Source: Planctomycetota bacterium
Lineage (GTDB): Bacteria; Planctomycetota; UBA1135
Assembly: GCA_021776795.1 (NCBI GenBank)
Contig: JAJFFC010000012.1
Location: 110,724 to 174,723 of the forward strand
Length of the DNA: 64,000 bases
Direction of reading: 5' to 3'
Under the pieces are notes generated by a model. The model ran no database searches. It was not told the DNA's origin and worked only from the letters and a program-made list of their open reading frames with translations. This document shows, one piece after another, positions 1-7,908 of this stretch (its first letter is position 1; each line of letters begins with the position of its first letter). Position numbers and translations under genes: made by a program.

Positions 1-249
1 GTGATCTTGGAAACCGCAGAAGGCAAGGCAGCCTTCTGGGCCGACATCGTGCCGACCAGCAACCATGTGCATTTGCCATTCATCATGGCTTATGACATGA
101 ACGCAGCCCTGTCTTGGGAAGTGCGCACGAAGTGGATTCCACTAGCCGCAGAAGAGGGTTGGTTAAACCTTCTCTACCACGACCTGGATCAGCCGATGGG
201 CCGCTTCGTGGTCGACGCCAAGAAGCGTTACACCTTCGCCGCGATTTAA
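1..249 (+). CDS. MBL-fold metallohydrolase, C-terminal fragment
   Basis: The reading frame is open from base 1 and ends with TAA at 247-249, so the window cuts into a longer gene and only the last 82 residues or so are visible. The fragment has the pattern typical of the C-terminal part of metallo-beta-lactamase-fold hydrolases. It has an ADIVPTSNHVHLP stretch, then a MAYDMN segment, and later a YHDLDQPMGRF strand; the HD there is the usual late metal-site or structural motif. The main metal-binding HxHxDH motif would lie upstream of the window, so the substrate cannot be judged. Its stop codon overlaps the stop of the convergent flippase gene inside TTTAA, leaving no room for a terminator. 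Confidence 0.7.
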   Translation: MILETAEGKAAFWADIVPTSNHVHLPFIMAYDMNAALSWEVRTKWIPLAAEEGWLNLLYHDLDQPMGRFVVDAKKRYTFAAI

Positions 250-1853
250 GCTCGGCCGAGCTTATTGCGGATGATCTTGACCACGCTTGGGTCGATCAAG
301 CCCATGAAATAGCAAACCAGGATGTAGAATGCCGCGCCAAGAGGTGCGCCAATCAGGAGCTTGTCGCCTAGGTTCAGGAAGTACAGCAGGGCGAACATCG
401 CCGCGGCCACAAAGTAATAGGGAATCGTGCGCAGAAGAATGCGTATTGGATTGCCGAAGCCTAGGCCGATGAGCGTCATTTTTAGGATGAACTCTGCCGA
501 AGCGGAAATCGCCGAGGCCCAAGCTGCGCCAAGAATGCCGTGTCGAGGAATCAGGATGATGTTGCATACGACGCTGATGGCCAACACCACGCCTGCCACC
601 ATCGGCACCTTGCGCTCAAGTTCCTTCACGCCCAAGAACAGCATGCCAGCGGGGCCACTGATGCAGTCAGCTATCATCGCAATCAACAGCACCTTGAGCA
701 CCTGGGCGGTGGAATGCACCACACCATTCTCAAGGTCACCGTAGAGATACTTATCGCCAAACCAACCCACCACGGTGTTGGTGTAGAAAAAGATGCCGAC
801 TGCCATGGGGACTACCCAGAAGGCTTGCCAGCGCAAGGCACGACCATACAGGTTTTTGGTCGCGGCGCGGTCCGAAGCAAGACTCTCCGGGTCGCCGCCA
901 GTTAAGCGCGACAATCGAGGGAAAATGGCGGTATTGAAGGCCATCGTGAAGGTCAGAAAAATAGCAGCCACGCGCATTGCCTGGCTGTAAAGACCTCGGG
1001 CCGATTGCACATCTCCCTCGACATTAGGTACTAAGCTCACCCACAAGAAGCCCATCAGCAAAATGTCGATGCGATTGCGCAGCATGCGCAAGATCCGGAA
1101 TACTGCGACAAAGCCCGAAGTCTTCATCATGCGCCAAGCATTTTGAACGGTGGACTTTGGAATCGTCACGCTGGGCAAAAGCTTGTTGTGCACCCAATGA
1201 GACAAAATCCAGCCGCGGAGCGCCGAGCCCAATAAAAACATGCAGAACACCCCAAGAATGCGGTAGTCCTGTGGCAATAAAATCAACGCCAAGGTGGCGC
1301 CACCGGCGCGAACTAATCCAGAGATGGCTTCGACCACAGCGGGGGAAGCCATGCGCTCAAAGCCTTGGAACAGAGACTCGCCCAAGGAGCCCATGGAATC
1401 GGAAAAAATGATGCCAATCACGAGCATCAACAGAATCCAAAACTGGCCCATCGGTTCCCCTTGGTACAGACTCTCGCTGTACAAGTAGATGGTTATCAGG
1501 ATCGAGGACACCAGCGCGCCAAGCAGCATGGCCAGGCGGGCATCGGAAAAGATTTGAGCAGCTTGGTCAGGGAAGCGCGCCGATTGCCGGGTGACAATCA
1601 CCGGAATCCCGAAGCTCGCGAACATGCTGCCAAAAAACAAGAGTGAGCCCATCAGGGCATATACGCCGTTCTGATCTGTGTCGACGAAGCCTGGCAGAAC
1701 CAGGCCGAACATGATGTACAGCGAACTGCCGAGCAGCTTGCCTACCGTCATAAACAGCGTATTGCGTGCGATGCTCAAAGGTGACGGTGGCTCGGTGGGA
1801 GCGAAACGGGGGAAGGCGCTGGACGGGTTCGCCCACAGAATGCGCACGACCAA
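246..1853 (-). CDS. Wzx/MurJ-like oligosaccharide flippase family membrane protein
   Basis: This is a protein of up to 535 residues made almost entirely of hydrophobic helices separated by short basic loops, as in the MATE/MVF superfamily of polysaccharide and lipid-linked oligosaccharide flippases. The first helix region (SIARNTLFMTVGKLLGSSLY) and the late GILGAAWASAISASAEF segment are characteristic of Wzx-type flippases that move undecaprenyl-linked glycans across the inner membrane. The start is uncertain. TTG at 1853 is the longest choice, and a TTG at 1778 sits just before the first conserved helix. The gene follows the DppBC-like permeases after a 49-base gap that holds a perfect TATAAT box, so it may have its own promoter. 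The exact substrate cannot be told from sequence. Confidence 0.8.
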   Translation of the reverse strand: MVVRILWANPSSAFPRFAPTEPPSPLSIARNTLFMTVGKLLGSSLYIMFGLVLPGFVDTDQNGVYALMGSLLFFGSMFASFGIPVIVTRQSARFPDQAAQIFSDARLAMLLGALVSSILITIYLYSESLYQGEPMGQFWILLMLVIGIIFSDSMGSLGESLFQGFERMASPAVVEAISGLVRAGGATLALILLPQDYRILGVFCMFLLGSALRGWILSHWVHNKLLPSVTIPKSTVQNAWRMMKTSGFVAVFRILRMLRNRIDILLMGFLWVSLVPNVEGDVQSARGLYSQAMRVAAIFLTFTMAFNTAIFPRLSRLTGGDPESLASDRAATKNLYGRALRWQAFWVVPMAVGIFFYTNTVVGWFGDKYLYGDLENGVVHSTAQVLKVLLIAMIADCISGPAGMLFLGVKELERKVPMVAGVVLAISVVCNIILIPRHGILGAAWASAISASAEFILKMTLIGLGFGNPIRILLRTIPYYFVAAAMFALLYFLNLGDKLLIGAPLGAAFYILVCYFMGLIDPSVVKIIRNKLGRA

Positions 1854-1870
1854 GAAGGGCTCAGAAAAAC

Positions 1871-1876
1871 ATTATA
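1871..1876 (-). promoter_or_regulatory. Candidate -10 box (TATAAT) upstream of the flippase gene
   Basis: Read on the minus strand the bases are TATAAT, a perfect sigma-70 -10 hexamer, in the 49-base gap between the DppC-like gene and the flippase. No convincing TTGACA-like -35 lies 16-18 bases upstream. A transcript from here would begin only about ten bases before the TTG at 1853. That is either a nearly leaderless start or a hint that translation begins further in, at 1778. Confidence 0.35.
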
Positions 1877-1902
1877 GCGAGCGAAGGCCGTCTCCTTACC
1901 TC

Positions 1903-2691
1903 TTAGTGGCGGGCCCAGCGCCGTTCCAAAGCAGAGCTCACACCCTGCAGGGCCAAGAGTAGCCCCGCCATCGCCACAGTCGCAGCGGTGAGCCGCCACC
2001 AATGCCCCTGCCCAAGGTCATCGAAAGCCCAAGCATCGGCAATCATGCGCCCCCATGAGGAGCGGTTCTCGATGCCGACGCCAAGGAAGCTGAGTACGGC
2101 CTCGGCCTTGACCGCATAAATGAACAGCAGCACAAACTGCACACAGGCTATAGGGGCAATCTGCGGCAGGAGATGGCGCCGGAGTAGCTGGACGAAGCCG
2201 GCGCCATGCAGGCGAGCAGCGAGGAAATAGGGAGTGGTGCGCAATTGTTGCACCTCGTTGCGTACGAGGCGCGCGATGCCGACCCAACTCACCAGACCAA
2301 CTGCAACAAACACTCCTGCGAGCCCGCCGCCAAATAACCGGCTAATGAGCATGACCAGGAGGATTCCGGGAATCGCGGCGACGGAAGCGCTACACCACAA
2401 CAGAATGCGGTCCACGACGCCGCCGAACCAGCCGGCCAGGAGCCCAACGCCAACTCCCGTCAACACCGCAAGGGTGGCGGCCAAAATGCCGACCATGAGC
2501 GCGATTTCGACGCCCTCCATGGTCATGATGCCGACAGAGCGGCCGAGATGATCCGTACCGAGGAGAGCCTCGGCCCCTGGCGCCAAGTCGGCGCGTTCCA
2601 AAGTTGGGTCTACGGCAGTATGGAATAGCCCGAGAGCTGCGCCTGCGCCAATCAGCAAGTAAATCGATAATACCCAAGTCCATTTTTTCAT
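1903..2691 (-). CDS. ABC transporter permease, DppC/OppC family
   Basis: This 262-residue inner-membrane permease belongs to the peptide/nickel-type importer family. The conserved N-terminal LGTDHLGRSV motif follows the first helix and periplasmic segment. The EAA-loop region (YFLAARLHGAGF ... RRHLLPQIAPI), which contacts the ATPase, and the C-terminal AEAVLSFLGVG motif are all present. The ATG at 2691 overlaps the stop of the DppB-like gene in ATGA and is preferred over an in-frame upstream start, because it places the first transmembrane helix right after MKKW. It should pair with the permease encoded directly upstream. No DppD/DppF-type ATPase genes occur in the window. Confidence 0.88.
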   Translation of the reverse strand: MKKWTWVLSIYLLIGAGAALGLFHTAVDPTLERADLAPGAEALLGTDHLGRSVGIMTMEGVEIALMVGILAATLAVLTGVGVGLLAGWFGGVVDRILLWCSASVAAIPGILLVMLISRLFGGGLAGVFVAVGLVSWVGIARLVRNEVQQLRTTPYFLAARLHGAGFVQLLRRHLLPQIAPIACVQFVLLFIYAVKAEAVLSFLGVGIENRSSWGRMIADAWAFDDLGQGHWWRLTAATVAMAGLLLALQGVSSALERRWARH

Positions 2692-3950
2692 GCATGGACC
2701 TCCTGGGAAGTATGGCGGCGCAGGCGTGGGTCGGCCCAAGCGGCGAGAGCATCGCCAAGCCAACTTGTGCCGAGGAAGGCCAAGGCGAAGAGGAAGGTTG
2801 CTGCGCGCAAGAAGGCAGTATCGCCAGTTTCGATGGCTCGAAGGAGCGAGTCTCCCAAGCCTGGAATGTCAAAGATGCGTTCGAGTAACAAGGATCCCAT
2901 GACCAGGTAGGGCAAGGTGACGGCGAGGAGCGAGGCCAATGGGGCAGCAAGATTGGGCAGAGTGTGGCGCCACCACAAGCGCCAGGGACGGACGCCGCGG
3001 GAGCGCGCAGCCAGGAACCAGCCTTGGTCGAGACGCTCGCGCAAAATGGTGCGATAGAGCAAAAAGTCGGGCCAGGCCGCCAGCCAAACCCAAAGCAAGA
3101 TTGGCAAGGCCAAGAGTGGCCACACTGGAGCGCTCCATGGGCGCAAGGGGAACCAGGCCAAGTCGATGAGGAACAAGCGGCGCAGAAAAAGAATCCATGC
3201 CAAGCTCGTCACGGCCATGACCAAAGCGGCGGTGATTTGCAGGCTGCGGTCGGCGCGGCCACGCACGACCACCGCAAGTTGGGCAAGACCTAGTGCTGCA
3301 AGCATGGCCAACAGGAAGGCGGGGATCGACAGCGCCAAGGAGCGCGAGCCTCGCTCCCTTAGCCTTTGGCCGATGTCACGACCATCGACATCGGCGCCGA
3401 AGTCCAAGCGCAAAAGATTCAGAAATCCTGTGGGGAAGCGTTGCCATAGAGTGGCTTCCTGCGCCCAGCCCAGCGTGGCGGTGCGGCCGGGGTTCAGGCG
3501 CTGCGGATAATCTTGCAACACCTGGTGTAGGCCCTGAACGGAACGCGCCCGATGTTCCTCCGGGCAAAAGCTCTCCACCTGGAAATACTCTCCCGAGATG
3601 AGGGTCAGTGTGGACGTGAATTCCTGAAGAGTTTCGGCCACGTCGAAGGGGATGGTGGCAACAGTTTCCTCATCGACGCGCTGGATTTCAAAGCCATCCT
3701 CCACGGCGGCGAGTTGCAAGGTTGGCGAAGACCGCGACAGGCGTAGACGGAGAACCTCTGGGTAATAGCTTTGGTAGCGCCCACTGCGCAGGCGTGCATA
3801 AGACACCGATTGTTGGTTCGCGTGGAGCCCCGCGGAGAGGCGATCTGGATCGCCGATGACCCCGCTATCCAAAACCAAAAACAGAATGAGGTCGGCGCCG
3901 ACCACGAGGGACAGCGTGAACAAAAGCCGCCTCAGAAGTCGTGGGATCAA
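2688..3950 (-). CDS. ABC transporter permease, DppB/OppB family, with long periplasmic insert
   Basis: This is the 420-residue partner permease of the DppC-like protein. The C-terminal half has the family's EAA loop (FLAARSRGVRPWRLWWRH) and the ERIFDIPGLGDSL signature near the last helices. Between helix 1 and helix 2 there is a hydrophilic stretch of roughly 150 residues (about 30-180), rich in charged residues and longer than in typical DppB proteins of 305-340 residues, so the protein carries an extra periplasmic domain. Translation probably begins at TTG, whose last two bases overlap the stop of the substrate-binding protein gene (TTGA), which implies coupling. Import of peptides or similar ligands is the family role. 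The true substrate is unknown. Confidence 0.85.
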   Translation of the reverse strand: MIPRLLRRLLFTLSLVVGADLILFLVLDSGVIGDPDRLSAGLHANQQSVSYARLRSGRYQSYYPEVLRLRLSRSSPTLQLAAVEDGFEIQRVDEETVATIPFDVAETLQEFTSTLTLISGEYFQVESFCPEEHRARSVQGLHQVLQDYPQRLNPGRTATLGWAQEATLWQRFPTGFLNLLRLDFGADVDGRDIGQRLRERGSRSLALSIPAFLLAMLAALGLAQLAVVVRGRADRSLQITAALVMAVTSLAWILFLRRLFLIDLAWFPLRPWSAPVWPLLALPILLWVWLAAWPDFLLYRTILRERLDQGWFLAARSRGVRPWRLWWRHTLPNLAAPLASLLAVTLPYLVMGSLLLERIFDIPGLGDSLLRAIETGDTAFLRAATFLFALAFLGTSWLGDALAAWADPRLRRHTSQEVHA

Positions 3951-5722
3951 TGGGCCAATACGCGATAGGAACGCAGGTCAAATAGCTCTTGTACCGCAAT
4001 GGTGACTCCGCCCAACCAAGGCTGGGTCAGAATCATGCTACGGCGGTGGTCGATAGGCACGGCGGGAACTAAGTTCTCTAATCTGGCACACAGGGCTTGC
4101 GCCAGTTTGTTGCGCTCCTCTCCTTCGGCCAGACTGCGGTACTGGCGAAAGAGTTCATCGAACTCAGGATCCGCCAGATGACCGAGATTGACACTGGTGC
4201 CGACGAGCTCTCCGTAGAAGTTTTGCAGGATCAGTGCGCCATCGGGCCAATCAGGCACCCAAGCGCGGAGGAAGAGCTGGGCATCGCCAGATTGTGCGCG
4301 CTTGACTTGCTCTTGAAAAGGCATCGGGAGTGGTGTCACCCGAATGCCGACTTCGGCAAGCCCGGCCACCACCAAATCACCGGTCGAGCGTGACCAAGGG
4401 TCGGTGCCGGTCAGCAAAAACTCGAGTGGTTCTAGGCCTTTGCCGCCGGGGAATCCAGCCTGGGCCAAATATGCCTTCGCTTGTTTGAGATCGCGCTTGC
4501 GCCAAGACAACTCGGGTAATTCCTCGGCGCCCAGGATGCCTGGCGCCAAGAAGTTGCGCGCGGGAACAATCGGTAAGTCTTTGCGAATGGACTGACTCCA
4601 TGCTTCATAAGGAAAGGCATGGGCAATGGCAAGGCGCAGAAGACGTCTGCGTTGATTGCCTTTGGTGTCGCCAGGGATATGACCAATGACTGGATCGTCC
4701 ATGCCGAAGGCAAGCATGGTCAGGTCGAGATTGTCGATGGCATGTAAGCGATAGCCTTTGCTCGCCCATTGCTCGAGCAGTTCGAAATTGTCGTTGAGGA
4801 AACGCTTGGAGTTCTGCGGGGAGAGACTTAGGCGTGCTGTTGTGCCGCGCAAAAACATCTCTTCTGAAGTTGACGCTTCGTGGACAACCTGAAATTGGGC
4901 TTTCTGCAAATAAGGCTGCCCTCCATTTTCCGCGCCTTCCTGGCCGCGCCATTTTGGCGTGGCGTGCAGAGTGACCTGCTGTCCAGGAATCCAGTCGGCG
5001 AGATAGAAAGCAGCGCTGCCGACTGGTTCGTCAGTCATGTTGCGTTCCTCGTGGCGAGCCGCTTCCGCCGGATAAACGCCATAGAATGGCATGGCCAGAC
5101 GATCGAGCAGGTGAGGGTCTGGTCGTTGCAGGCGCACTCGTAAGTGGTGTGTGCCCAACACTTGAATCCCAGCGATGCCATTATGTACGGCTTTGGCAAA
5201 GGCGGCGTTGGCTTGTGCCGGATCCAAGGCTGCTGTGGAGGCGCGGAATTCTTCGATGCCGACAAACACACCTTCCATGGTCCAGTAGCCACCAGAAACA
5301 TCGCGCGCGTCGGCTTGGCGCAACCAGCTGGTTAATACATCTTGCGCAATGACCGCTCGTTGTGGCTGCTTCCACAGCGCTGGCGAGAAGGGATCAAAAA
5401 AACGTGCCTTAGAGTCGAGTTGAAAATCCCACTGCAGCCCGTCATCGCTTACCGTCCAAGATGTAGCGAGTTGGCCTTTGATTGAGGGCGGACTAGTGCT
5501 CAAATCATAAGTGGTGAGCCCTTCCAGCACTTGGCTTTGCATGATGGCATCAATCACCGGAACGGCGCGGATGGGATCGAAACTCTGCGGAGCAACGCGC
5601 AAAGTGAACACCACCTTTTGTTCTTTGGCAAGCGCCACGGATACCGCGCTTGGATTGGTTTCCACCTGCACCGCATCCTGAGCCAGGAGGGTCAGGAGAG
5701 CGGCGAAGAGGGGGATGTTCAT
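3947..5722 (-). CDS. ABC transporter substrate-binding protein, peptide/nickel (SBP_bac_5) family
   Basis: This 591-residue solute-binding protein has a short hydrophobic N-terminal signal (MNIPLFAALLTLLAQ) and no clear lipobox cysteine. The mature part shows SBP_bac_5 features: an N-terminal PQSFDPIRAVPVIDA strand, a VLEGLTTYDL motif, DGLQWDFQLDSKARF, a central RRLLRLAIAHAFPYEAW helix, and a C-terminal WVPDWPDGALILQNF segment. These proteins collect oligopeptides or similar ligands in the periplasm and hand them to DppB/DppC permeases, which here follow directly. The ATG overlaps the stop of the upstream methyltransferase gene in ATGA. The mature start and ligand are uncertain. Confidence 0.88.
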   Translation of the reverse strand: MNIPLFAALLTLLAQDAVQVETNPSAVSVALAKEQKVVFTLRVAPQSFDPIRAVPVIDAIMQSQVLEGLTTYDLSTSPPSIKGQLATSWTVSDDGLQWDFQLDSKARFFDPFSPALWKQPQRAVIAQDVLTSWLRQADARDVSGGYWTMEGVFVGIEEFRASTAALDPAQANAAFAKAVHNGIAGIQVLGTHHLRVRLQRPDPHLLDRLAMPFYGVYPAEAARHEERNMTDEPVGSAAFYLADWIPGQQVTLHATPKWRGQEGAENGGQPYLQKAQFQVVHEASTSEEMFLRGTTARLSLSPQNSKRFLNDNFELLEQWASKGYRLHAIDNLDLTMLAFGMDDPVIGHIPGDTKGNQRRRLLRLAIAHAFPYEAWSQSIRKDLPIVPARNFLAPGILGAEELPELSWRKRDLKQAKAYLAQAGFPGGKGLEPLEFLLTGTDPWSRSTGDLVVAGLAEVGIRVTPLPMPFQEQVKRAQSGDAQLFLRAWVPDWPDGALILQNFYGELVGTSVNLGHLADPEFDELFRQYRSLAEGEERNKLAQALCARLENLVPAVPIDHRRSMILTQPWLGGVTIAVQELFDLRSYRVLAH

Positions 5723-6915
5723 GCGTCTAAAGGTTCCGCGAGGATGCCAACATGGCGGTCCCCAATGCGGGTGGCGATGAGCGTGAGCGTGCGTTCGCCG
5801 TAGCGTTTTGGCAGGAAGCGTTGTTCCAGCGTCTGCGGTCGCTCGGCAATCCCACGCTTGCGGATGACCAATCGGCCCACTTCATGCTCGCGCAACAGAG
5901 CGCGCATCTTTCGTGGATCAAGCGATTCACTCGCAATTACGCGAAAGCCATCGAGGAATGGATCGGAGATGGCTTCGTCTCCAGATAGATAGCCAATCTC
6001 TGGGTCCAGGTTCCACAGTTTTTTCTCCTCTGCAAAGCGCCCTAGAAGGCCTGCACGCACCAGAGCCGGGTCTGGGTCGTAGATGTAGGCGGCGATTTCT
6101 CCCGTTGGCGCTGCGGCCTGCTCTTCTCCGGCATAGGTTGCACCCTCAGGAAGGATGGTGGCGCGGCGCGTTGCATCGCCCGCGAGCTTGCCATACCAGA
6201 ACACATTTTCCTTGGCTTCGCCGCGGTAGGAAATCAGCTCGATTTCATCTGGCGTGGGAAACAGGTCGAGCAAAATGTCCATATCGACTGCGGGGGAAAG
6301 TTTAATCGCGACGCCCTCTCGCCCCTCCACTAGCTTGCGCACGGTCGCCGGATCTGGCGACCAGTCTTCTGGATTCATGATGCGGCGACTGCCGCGTCGG
6401 CGCGCGGGATCGAGGAATAAAATGCCCTCACCGGGTGGCTCTTCTGCACACAGCGCTTCACGGAAATCAATCTTGTCGCTGACGCCATGAAGTTCGGCAT
6501 TTTGCTGGGCATAGAGCAAGGCGATGGCATCTTTGTCGGCAGCATGGACGGTAATGCCAGCCTTGGCCATGGCGATGGCATCGGCGCCAATGCCACAGCA
6601 GCAGTCGTGAAGTTCGCTGACGCCTGCATCGGCAAAACGCTTGGCGCGGTAGGCCGCCACCGGTTCGCTCGAGGCCTGTTCCAACTGTGCCTTGGTGAAG
6701 TACATATCGCGCCCCAGGGCAAACTTATGCACAGCGCGAGTGCGAAGGGCACGGAGCTCGCCCATGGCCTCGGCGACCTTCTTGGGGAACATGCCACGAA
6801 AGCTCTCTTGAACCGCAAGCGAGTTATCGCCGATGTGCCGGAACATCAGCATGGTGTCCTTAGCGTCGTCTGAGACGAGGACTTGCGCGGTCTTGAGGTC
6901 GAGGCGTACTGCCAT
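5719..6915 (-). CDS. THUMP-like-domain class I SAM-dependent methyltransferase
   Basis: This 398-residue protein heads the minus-strand operon. Residues about 101-120 form a SAM-binding motif I (HDCCCGIGADAIAMAKAG), with an acidic motif II (HAADKDAIA) about 20 residues on. Residues 168-173 are LDPARR, the active-site-like motif of the THUMP-like methyltransferase family. The C-terminal third (from VGRLVIRKRGIAERPQ on) matches the THUMP-like domain that follows this methyltransferase fold in many bacteria. RNA is the likely substrate by family, but no specific position is established. A terminator-like hairpin and a TAGAAT box at 6925-6930 lie just upstream of the ATG. The ABC importer genes overlap its stop. 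Confidence 0.82.
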   Translation of the reverse strand: MAVRLDLKTAQVLVSDDAKDTMLMFRHIGDNSLAVQESFRGMFPKKVAEAMGELRALRTRAVHKFALGRDMYFTKAQLEQASSEPVAAYRAKRFADAGVSELHDCCCGIGADAIAMAKAGITVHAADKDAIALLYAQQNAELHGVSDKIDFREALCAEEPPGEGILFLDPARRRGSRRIMNPEDWSPDPATVRKLVEGREGVAIKLSPAVDMDILLDLFPTPDEIELISYRGEAKENVFWYGKLAGDATRRATILPEGATYAGEEQAAAPTGEIAAYIYDPDPALVRAGLLGRFAEEKKLWNLDPEIGYLSGDEAISDPFLDGFRVIASESLDPRKMRALLREHEVGRLVIRKRGIAERPQTLEQRFLPKRYGERTLTLIATRIGDRHVGILAEPLDA

Positions 6916-6935
6916 ACAGAGGCCATTCTAAGCAA

Positions 6936-6973
6936 GACGCCGCCCAAGCTGCAGGTGCAACTTGGGCGGCGTC
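6936..6973 (-). terminator. Long hairpin, probable terminator of the DUF481-type gene
   Basis: GACGCCGCCCAAG at 6936-6948 pairs perfectly with CTTGGGCGGCGTC at 6961-6973. The 12-base loop can itself pair TGCA with TGCA. On the minus strand the stem lies about 40 bases after the stop of the outer-membrane protein gene and is followed by TTGCTTAG, a weak T-run. It separates that gene from the methyltransferase operon. Confidence 0.6.
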
Positions 6974-7014
6974 ATTCTCGGCACCATTCCAGGGCCGGTT
7001 TGCGGTCGTTATCT

Positions 7015-7833
7015 TTAGAAGGTGGTGCTCAGAGCGAGCACGTAACGGCGGTCGGTGGTGCCGAACCCGGCGCTTGGGTTGGCATCGTATGCGATGTTCA
7101 CCGAAGCTTCGAGGCTCCAGCTCTCATTGAGGTGGTAAGACAGTCCGAAATCCTGAATGTAGGTTTCGATGTCGCCACCGTTGAGGTAGACGCCAGCCGC
7201 AGTGAAATCCATGGTTTCGGCCAAGGGCGTTGCCAGGTCGTAAGCCGCGCGGGCTACGCCGCTGGAGTCAGAAAGCGTTCCGACCTTGTTTTCCGTCACG
7301 TAGGAAGCGCCGAGTTCGACGTTGACCTGGGAGTTCTGGAACATGGAGAAGGTGCTGCCTTCGGCGTTATCGAACATCGTGAAGCGATGGCCGACACCAA
7401 TTCCACCAGAGGTCCGCGCTTGCAGGCCGTTTGGCTGATCTTGACGAAGGTCCGCACTGGCATAACCGTACCAATCCTTGGACTCATCCCAGAAGCGGCG
7501 GTAGCCAGCTTCGTATTGATAGAGGCGAGAGTTGGTCGTGGCAATGCCGGTGGACTTATCGGTGGTGCGATCGCCGCTGTATTGAGCACCAAACCCGAGT
7601 TCATCAAGCTTGCCACTCCAATCGAGGCTAAAGCCTGCGGAGCCGGTGGTGGACTCGTTGTTGCCGCCAATCAGGGTCAAACCAAGGCTGGCCTTGCCAG
7701 ACCACCCGCTAAACAGGCTTGGCTCTTGGAGCTCAGGAATGCTCAGGACGGTTTCTTCAGGTTGAGAAGGGGTGCTGCCGCTCTCGACGAGTGGAGCAAG
7801 AAGCAAAGTGCTTTGCGCGAGGAGGATGATCAT
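7015..7833 (-). CDS. DUF481 (YdiY-like) outer-membrane beta-barrel protein
   Basis: This is a 272-residue secreted protein from the ATG at 7833. It has a hydrophobic N-terminus (MIILLAQSTLLLAPLV), a short linker, then alternating aromatic and polar beta strands. Examples are WSGKASLGLTLIGGNNEST, YQYEAGYRRFWDESKDWYGY and GGIGVGHRFTMFDNAEGS. The final strand ends in Phe (YVLALSTTF), as outer-membrane barrels do. The pattern is that of the DUF481/YdiY family of salt-induced outer-membrane proteins, whose function is not settled. The frame is open 36 codons further upstream, but those residues are basic and polar and would bury the signal peptide. The gene is divergent from the HD-GYP gene. Confidence 0.78.
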   Translation of the reverse strand: MIILLAQSTLLLAPLVESGSTPSQPEETVLSIPELQEPSLFSGWSGKASLGLTLIGGNNESTTGSAGFSLDWSGKLDELGFGAQYSGDRTTDKSTGIATTNSRLYQYEAGYRRFWDESKDWYGYASADLRQDQPNGLQARTSGGIGVGHRFTMFDNAEGSTFSMFQNSQVNVELGASYVTENKVGTLSDSSGVARAAYDLATPLAETMDFTAAGVYLNGGDIETYIQDFGLSYHLNESWSLEASVNIAYDANPSAGFGTTDRRYVLALSTTF

Positions 7834-7890
7834 GGGATGTGAAGACCTTTCCGGCCTTTGGGAACCAGACATTTTAAGGAATCCGCGGCA

Positions 7891-7906
7891 AATTCCGATA
7901 GGAATT
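7891..7906. promoter_or_regulatory. Perfect inverted repeat AATTCC-GATA-GGAATT in divergent promoter region
   Basis: The 75 bases between the DUF481-type gene (start 7833, minus) and the HD-GYP gene (start 7909, plus) contain this 6-4-6 dyad. It ends two bases before the HD-GYP start codon and includes the AGGA that would act as its ribosome-binding site. It could be an operator or a small RNA hairpin that masks the ribosome site. Both readings are inference. Confidence 0.35.
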
Positions 7907-7908
7907 CG

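Noticed and set aside
6883..7842. Open frame of 319 codons on the plus strand opposite the DUF481-type gene
   Set aside because: It is exactly antisense to a gene with a clear signal peptide and beta-barrel pattern, has no recognisable domain, and such frames are expected in GC-rich DNA.
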